Assembly (NCBI GenBank): GCA_902594275.1
Contig: CACJLQ010000003.1
Coordinates: 1-64,000, forward strand
DNA: 64,000 nt
Source: an uncultured Litorivicinus sp.
GTDB lineage: Bacteria; Pseudomonadota; Gammaproteobacteria; Pseudomonadales; Litorivicinaceae
Direction: 5' to 3'
The notes under the pieces are model-generated. The model was given only the letters and a program-made list of their open reading frames with translations. It did no database searches and was not told the origin of the DNA. Each line of letters begins with the position of its first letter. Positions within the stretch are counted from its first letter, which is position 1. This document shows, one piece after another, positions 60,355 to 64,000 of this stretch. Made by a program: the position numbers and the translations under genes.

Positions 60355-63131
60355 TGCAAAGCGACTTGATCCATCAAAATCGTCGCCTTTCTCAGTCAAA
60401 CTCGGCATGGGTTAAGCAATTCACGTGTCACGAGATTGATTGCTTAATTATCTGTCGTGGACCGATCCGTAAAGAAGTCATGGATGTGCTCACTGAAATG
60501 GGTGGCAAATATGGCATTTTGTTGTCTGAAAAAGACTCTATCACCTATCAAAATGCACTGGCACCTGAGATTCGTCTGATGTCAGACCCCACTCGAATTC
60601 ACCGTGTTCCTGACTACACTGGTGCAAGTAAGGAAGAGCGGGATCAACGGATTCAGCAGATCGTTCAGATCGCCAAGGACAATGGTCATAACTCGATTTT
60701 TGCAGGCTATGGATTCATGTCTGAAGACGAGAGACTCGTTCGCGCGATCGAAGAATCTGGACTGACATTCATCGGCCCTTGCTCCCGTACTGTGCGCCAG
60801 GCCGGATTGAAAGATGAGGCGAAACGTAGCGCCCTCGCGGCCGATGTCTCAATTGTTCCAGGGGTCGACGACCTCACAGTCCGAACACTGCTCGCCAAAG
60901 CAGAACGCGAAGGTGGGCTCGAGGCAATTGCCATAGCTCATAAGCTTGCGGCACCGCAGGGCTCAACCGACGCAAAAAAAGCTGAAGCCCTGTTAGTCGC
61001 CAGTTACAACGCGCTGGTTGATGTCATCACGATCGATGAGATCGCCCTGCAAGCTGAAATTGAAGTCGCGAAACTCTTTGACCAACAACCGAACAACCGA
61101 ATTCGAATGAAAGCAATTGGCGGCGGCGGTGGGAAAGGCCAACGTATCTTAGTGGCGCCAAAAGACTATGCAGGTGACCACAAAACACAGGTCGAAGAAG
61201 CCTCGTCTAAAGTCCCTGAGCTCCTCCGTGAAGTCTTAAATGAAGTGAAAGCGACCGGTCGTGGTGACAATAAAAATGTCTTGATCGAACTGAATATCGA
61301 GACCACTCGCCATCAAGAAATTCAGGTGATCGGTAACGGCGACTGGTGTCTCACACTGGGTGGTCGTGACTGTTCACTGCAGATGCATGAGCAAAAATTG
61401 CTTGAAGTATCGACCACCATTGAGAGCCTGAAACAGGCGATCGATGCATCCAGTGACAGCCCGTCACAAAAGAAAGCCCTTGAGTCTGACCTGATCATTC
61501 TCGAGCGCATGGAAGATGAAGCGACACGGTTTGGTACAGCCGTTGGCCTCGATTCGGTCGCGACATTCGAATGTATCGTTGATGCCGATCAGCATTTCTT
61601 TATGGAAATGAATACACGGATTCAGGTCGAGCACCGGGTCAGCGAACTATGCTACGGGCTGCGCTTTGAAAATCCGAACGACCCTTCGGATGCGTTCGTC
61701 GTGAATTCCCTGGTTGAAGCCATGGCGATAATCGCCTGGCATAAACACAAACTTCCAAAGCCAACGCGTGTCCCTCGTGTAATGGCATCAGTGGAAGCGC
61801 GCCTGAATGCAACCAACGCGGGCCTCGCACCACACGCCGGCGGAGTCATTGAGTATTGGTCATCACCAATCGATGGCGAAATCCGTGATGATCAGGGTAT
61901 CTGTGTGAAGAATCCAGATACTGATGCATTCATGAAATACACCCTGGCGGGCGCTTACGACTCAAATGTCGCACTCCTCTTAACAGTCGGTGATGATCGT
62001 TTGGTCAGCTATGAGCGGATGGCAGAAGTCTTACGGAAAATGACAATTGATGGTCAGGATGTGCAGACCAATCTTGAGTTTCATTACGGCCTCGTCCATT
62101 GGTTCTTGGCGCAAAATCCGTATGCAAAATCAACAACAGCATTTATCCAGCCCTATCTGACACTGACCGGACTGTTATTCGAAGAAGCCAGAAAGCTCGA
62201 TCTGGATGCAGGGTTTCATCATTTGGCGAGTCAGTCAGCATATCCCGAGGTGTTTGCCCGTAAGCACACACTGATCACTCGACCACTGAAGCGGCTCCTG
62301 ACCAATCCGCATCGGTTGATGGGTTGGATTGCCAAAGTCCGCCAGGATTGGGCAGTCGAGGCGGGTCAATTTGTTTGGAAAACAAATCCTTTCAAAGTGT
62401 TAACCGACCTCTATCACTATCTGAATATGGATTTAATTGAGAACGCCCCTGCGCTTGAGGTGATTTGGGATCACGATCAAGTCATTCTTGAGCAAGGCCT
62501 CAGTTTTTATCAAGACTTGGAGAATCAACTCGGCGCGCATCGCTGGCACGAATGGTCACACATGCTCTCAACCGATCAAGCACCAACGGCAATTAACGCT
62601 GCACTTTGGGACGACATCCAAGCGGCTCATCGAGGATTCCAAGCAGGCTTGGAATTGATGGGCGCTGTTGCTAAATCAGCGCTCGCTGTGGGCTTTGATG
62701 AGCTAAAGGTCAATGATGACCTAACGGTCACCATTCCGGATCTCCTGAAAGATACCAAGCTGACAGAACACGCATGGAAAATTCTGGTGCCACCACCCGT
62801 CGCCTCTGCAAACGAAATTGTGGCGGTCTCTGGCGGTATGTTCTTTGCCCAAGAAACACCGGGCGCAGCAAATTTCCTCGATGTCGGAACACATTTTGAC
62901 GTGGGTGATCCACTCTACATCATTGAAGTCATGAAGATGTTCAATAAAGTGTATGCTGAATTTGCAGGAACTGTGACTGAGGTACTCATTGAGCGCGGCG
63001 ACGGCGTCATCGTGAAACAAGGCGAGCCCTTGTATCGAATCGAGCCTGACGAAATCGCCGAAGAGGTTGACGACGAGGCACTTGCTAATGCACGCCTTTC
63101 TCATACAGTCGAGCATTTGCGAACGTTGTGA
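60354..63131 (+). CDS. Acyl-CoA carboxylase alpha subunit (biotin carboxylase + biotin carrier), long form
   Basis: A 925-residue fusion. The biotin carboxylase part covers about residues 30-550: [36 protein letters not shown], the ATP-grasp loop [13 protein letters not shown] and [16 protein letters not shown]. The biotin carrier domain at the end has EVMKM with the biotinylated Lys near residue 861. It is about 250 residues longer than common PccA: extra helical segments occur before the ATP-grasp loop ([19 protein letters not shown] and on), between the ATP-grasp motifs (residues 365-390) and in a long middle region. With the subunit upstream it forms the carboxylase of the propionate pathway. 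Confidence 0.9.
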   Translation: MQSDLIHQNRRLSQSNSAWVKQFTCHEIDCLIICRGPIRKEVMDVLTEMGGKYGILLSEKDSITYQNALAPEIRLMSDPTRIHRVPDYTGASKEERDQRIQQIVQIAKDNGHNSIFAGYGFMSEDERLVRAIEESGLTFIGPCSRTVRQAGLKDEAKRSALAADVSIVPGVDDLTVRTLLAKAEREGGLEAIAIAHKLAAPQGSTDAKKAEALLVASYNALVDVITIDEIALQAEIEVAKLFDQQPNNRIRMKAIGGGGGKGQRILVAPKDYAGDHKTQVEEASSKVPELLREVLNEVKATGRGDNKNVLIELNIETTRHQEIQVIGNGDWCLTLGGRDCSLQMHEQKLLEVSTTIESLKQAIDASSDSPSQKKALESDLIILERMEDEATRFGTAVGLDSVATFECIVDADQHFFMEMNTRIQVEHRVSELCYGLRFENPNDPSDAFVVNSLVEAMAIIAWHKHKLPKPTRVPRVMASVEARLNATNAGLAPHAGGVIEYWSSPIDGEIRDDQGICVKNPDTDAFMKYTLAGAYDSNVALLLTVGDDRLVSYERMAEVLRKMTIDGQDVQTNLEFHYGLVHWFLAQNPYAKSTTAFIQPYLTLTGLLFEEARKLDLDAGFHHLASQSAYPEVFARKHTLITRPLKRLLTNPHRLMGWIAKVRQDWAVEAGQFVWKTNPFKVLTDLYHYLNMDLIENAPALEVIWDHDQVILEQGLSFYQDLENQLGAHRWHEWSHMLSTDQAPTAINAALWDDIQAAHRGFQAGLELMGAVAKSALAVGFDELKVNDDLTVTIPDLLKDTKLTEHAWKILVPPPVASANEIVAVSGGMFFAQETPGAANFLDVGTHFDVGDPLYIIEVMKMFNKVYAEFAGTVTEVLIERGDGVIVKQGEPLYRIEPDEIAEEVDDEALANARLSHTVEHLRTL

Positions 63132-63138
63132 GGATTGC

Positions 63139-64000
63139 ATGACAAACAAAAAGCAATGGGAAGCGCTGGTTGCGAAAGAGTCAAAGGGACTAACGCCGGA
63201 TGAAATGACATGGTTCACGCCTGAGGGTATCGGCCTGAAAATTCTTTACACAGATGACGATGTCAAAGATCTCGATACCCGCAAGAGCATGCCTGGAATG
63301 GCTCCGTTTTTGCGCGGTCCTAAAGCGACCATGTACGCCGGTCGTGCTTGGACAATTCGTCAATACGCCGGTTTCTCCACGGCAGAAGAGTCCAACGCCT
63401 TTTACCGAAAAGCGCTTGCTGCTGGTGGTCAGGGCGTGTCTGTCGCATTTGATTTAGCAACACACCGTGGATACGACTCTGATCATCCCCGTGTCTCAGG
63501 TGATGTCGGAAAGGCCGGTGTTGCGATCGATTCTGTTGAAGACATGAAGATCTTGTTTGATGGGATTCCACTCGATCAAGTGTCAGTGTCAATGACAATG
63601 AATGGTGCCGTGCTTCCTGTGTTGGCAGGCTATATCGTTGCTGCCGAAGAGCGAGGTGTATCCCAAGACAAACTGTCGGGAACGATCCAGAACGACATCC
63701 TGAAAGAGTTCATGGTTCGGAACACCTATATCTATCCACCAGAACCTTCCATGCGCATCGTTGGTGACATCCTCAGCTATTGTTCTAGCAATATGCCGAA
63801 CTTCAATACCATTTCGATCTCTGGCTACCATATTCAGGAAGCAGGTGCCGATGCAGCTCTCGAGCTCGCCTATACGCTTGCTGACGGCAAAGAATACATT
63901 CGGACAGCTCTCGCAGCAGGACTTGATATCGACCAGTTTGCGCCTCGCTTATCGTTCTTTTTTGGTATCGGGATGAACTTCTACATGGAGATCGCAAAGC
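63139..64000 (+). CDS. Methylmalonyl-CoA mutase (partial, continues beyond window)
   Basis: The frame is open from the ATG at 63139 (AGGA upstream) to the window edge, 287 codons. [59 protein letters not shown] and [16 protein letters not shown] are the mutase substrate-binding barrel signatures. The enzyme uses adenosylcobalamin to turn methylmalonyl-CoA into succinyl-CoA. It follows the carboxylase alpha gene by 7 bp. The B12-binding domain would lie beyond the edge. Confidence 0.95.
   Translation, partial: MTNKKQWEALVAKESKGLTPDEMTWFTPEGIGLKILYTDDDVKDLDTRKSMPGMAPFLRGPKATMYAGRAWTIRQYAGFSTAEESNAFYRKALAAGGQGVSVAFDLATHRGYDSDHPRVSGDVGKAGVAIDSVEDMKILFDGIPLDQVSVSMTMNGAVLPVLAGYIVAAEERGVSQDKLSGTIQNDILKEFMVRNTYIYPPEPSMRIVGDILSYCSSNMPNFNTISISGYHIQEAGADAALELAYTLADGKEYIRTALAAGLDIDQFAPRLSFFFGIGMNFYMEIAK

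Noticed and set aside
59563-60408. 281-codon minus-strand frame over the carboxyltransferase gene
   Set aside because: Long but antisense to a clearly conserved enzyme, with no domain of its own; long shadow frames are common opposite such genes.

Overview
The window looks like part of a gammaproteobacterial chromosome, probably marine. The right half keeps gene orders typical of Gammaproteobacteria: lolA-ftsK/trxB-aat-bpt-infA, clpS-clpA, icd/rluE-mnmA-hflD-purB-roxA, and yccA-tusDCB-tusE next to serS. A three-gene glucosylglycerate (compatible solute) cluster and a propionyl-CoA carboxylase/methylmalonyl-CoA mutase operon fit a marine heterotroph. I cannot fix the genus from sequence alone.

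Layout. (1) 1-3567, minus strand: a three-gene operon of coiled-coil and disordered proteins, ending in a protein of more than 843 residues, almost wholly helical, that runs off the left edge. (2) 4.2-8.6 kb: a secreted hypothetical protein, then mannosyl/glucosyl-3-phosphoglycerate phosphatase, glucosyl-3-phosphoglycerate synthase and a GH13_18 phosphorylase, packed head to tail. (3) 8.9-19.1 kb: loosely packed accessory genes (PsiE, GYD, PhoD-like, DUF1330, DUF1289, rhodanese, DUF3303, fasciclin, a Sel1 remnant, a zinc-ribbon protein, secreted proteins). (4) 19.3-33.6 kb: a layered genomic island at tRNA-Ser(TGA). The inner 4.7-kb element (28868-33562) has a tyrosine integrase, an AlpA-like regulator, a winged-helix protein, matching 14-bp att copies and matching integrase arm-site repeats at both ends. 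A third, decayed att block at 20233 marks an older 8.6-kb layer that carries a phosphorelay operon and many small dimeric alpha/beta-barrel (DABB) proteins. An hsdM remnant lies just outside it. (5) 33.7-64 kb: dense core genes, ending inside methylmalonyl-CoA mutase.

How the genes work together. The 2-thiouridine relay (TusDCB, TusE, MnmA) is complete in the window except for TusA. Protein turnover by the N-degron route is also represented: Aat and Bpt add N-terminal degrons, ClpS recognises them and ClpAP unfolds the substrate. Propionyl-CoA carboxylase and the mutase carry propionyl-CoA to succinyl-CoA.

Most notable. A self-contained signalling operon at 22600-26328 holds a DABB protein, a lone receiver, an Hpt protein, a GAF hybrid kinase with two receivers and a GYD protein. 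It sits in a region with ten DABB-fold loci in 18 kb, two of them broken. Two paralogous peptides of 28-29 residues with a shared MDKYTKAVLTVIA start occur one in each island layer. Family names come from recognised motifs; no database search was run.
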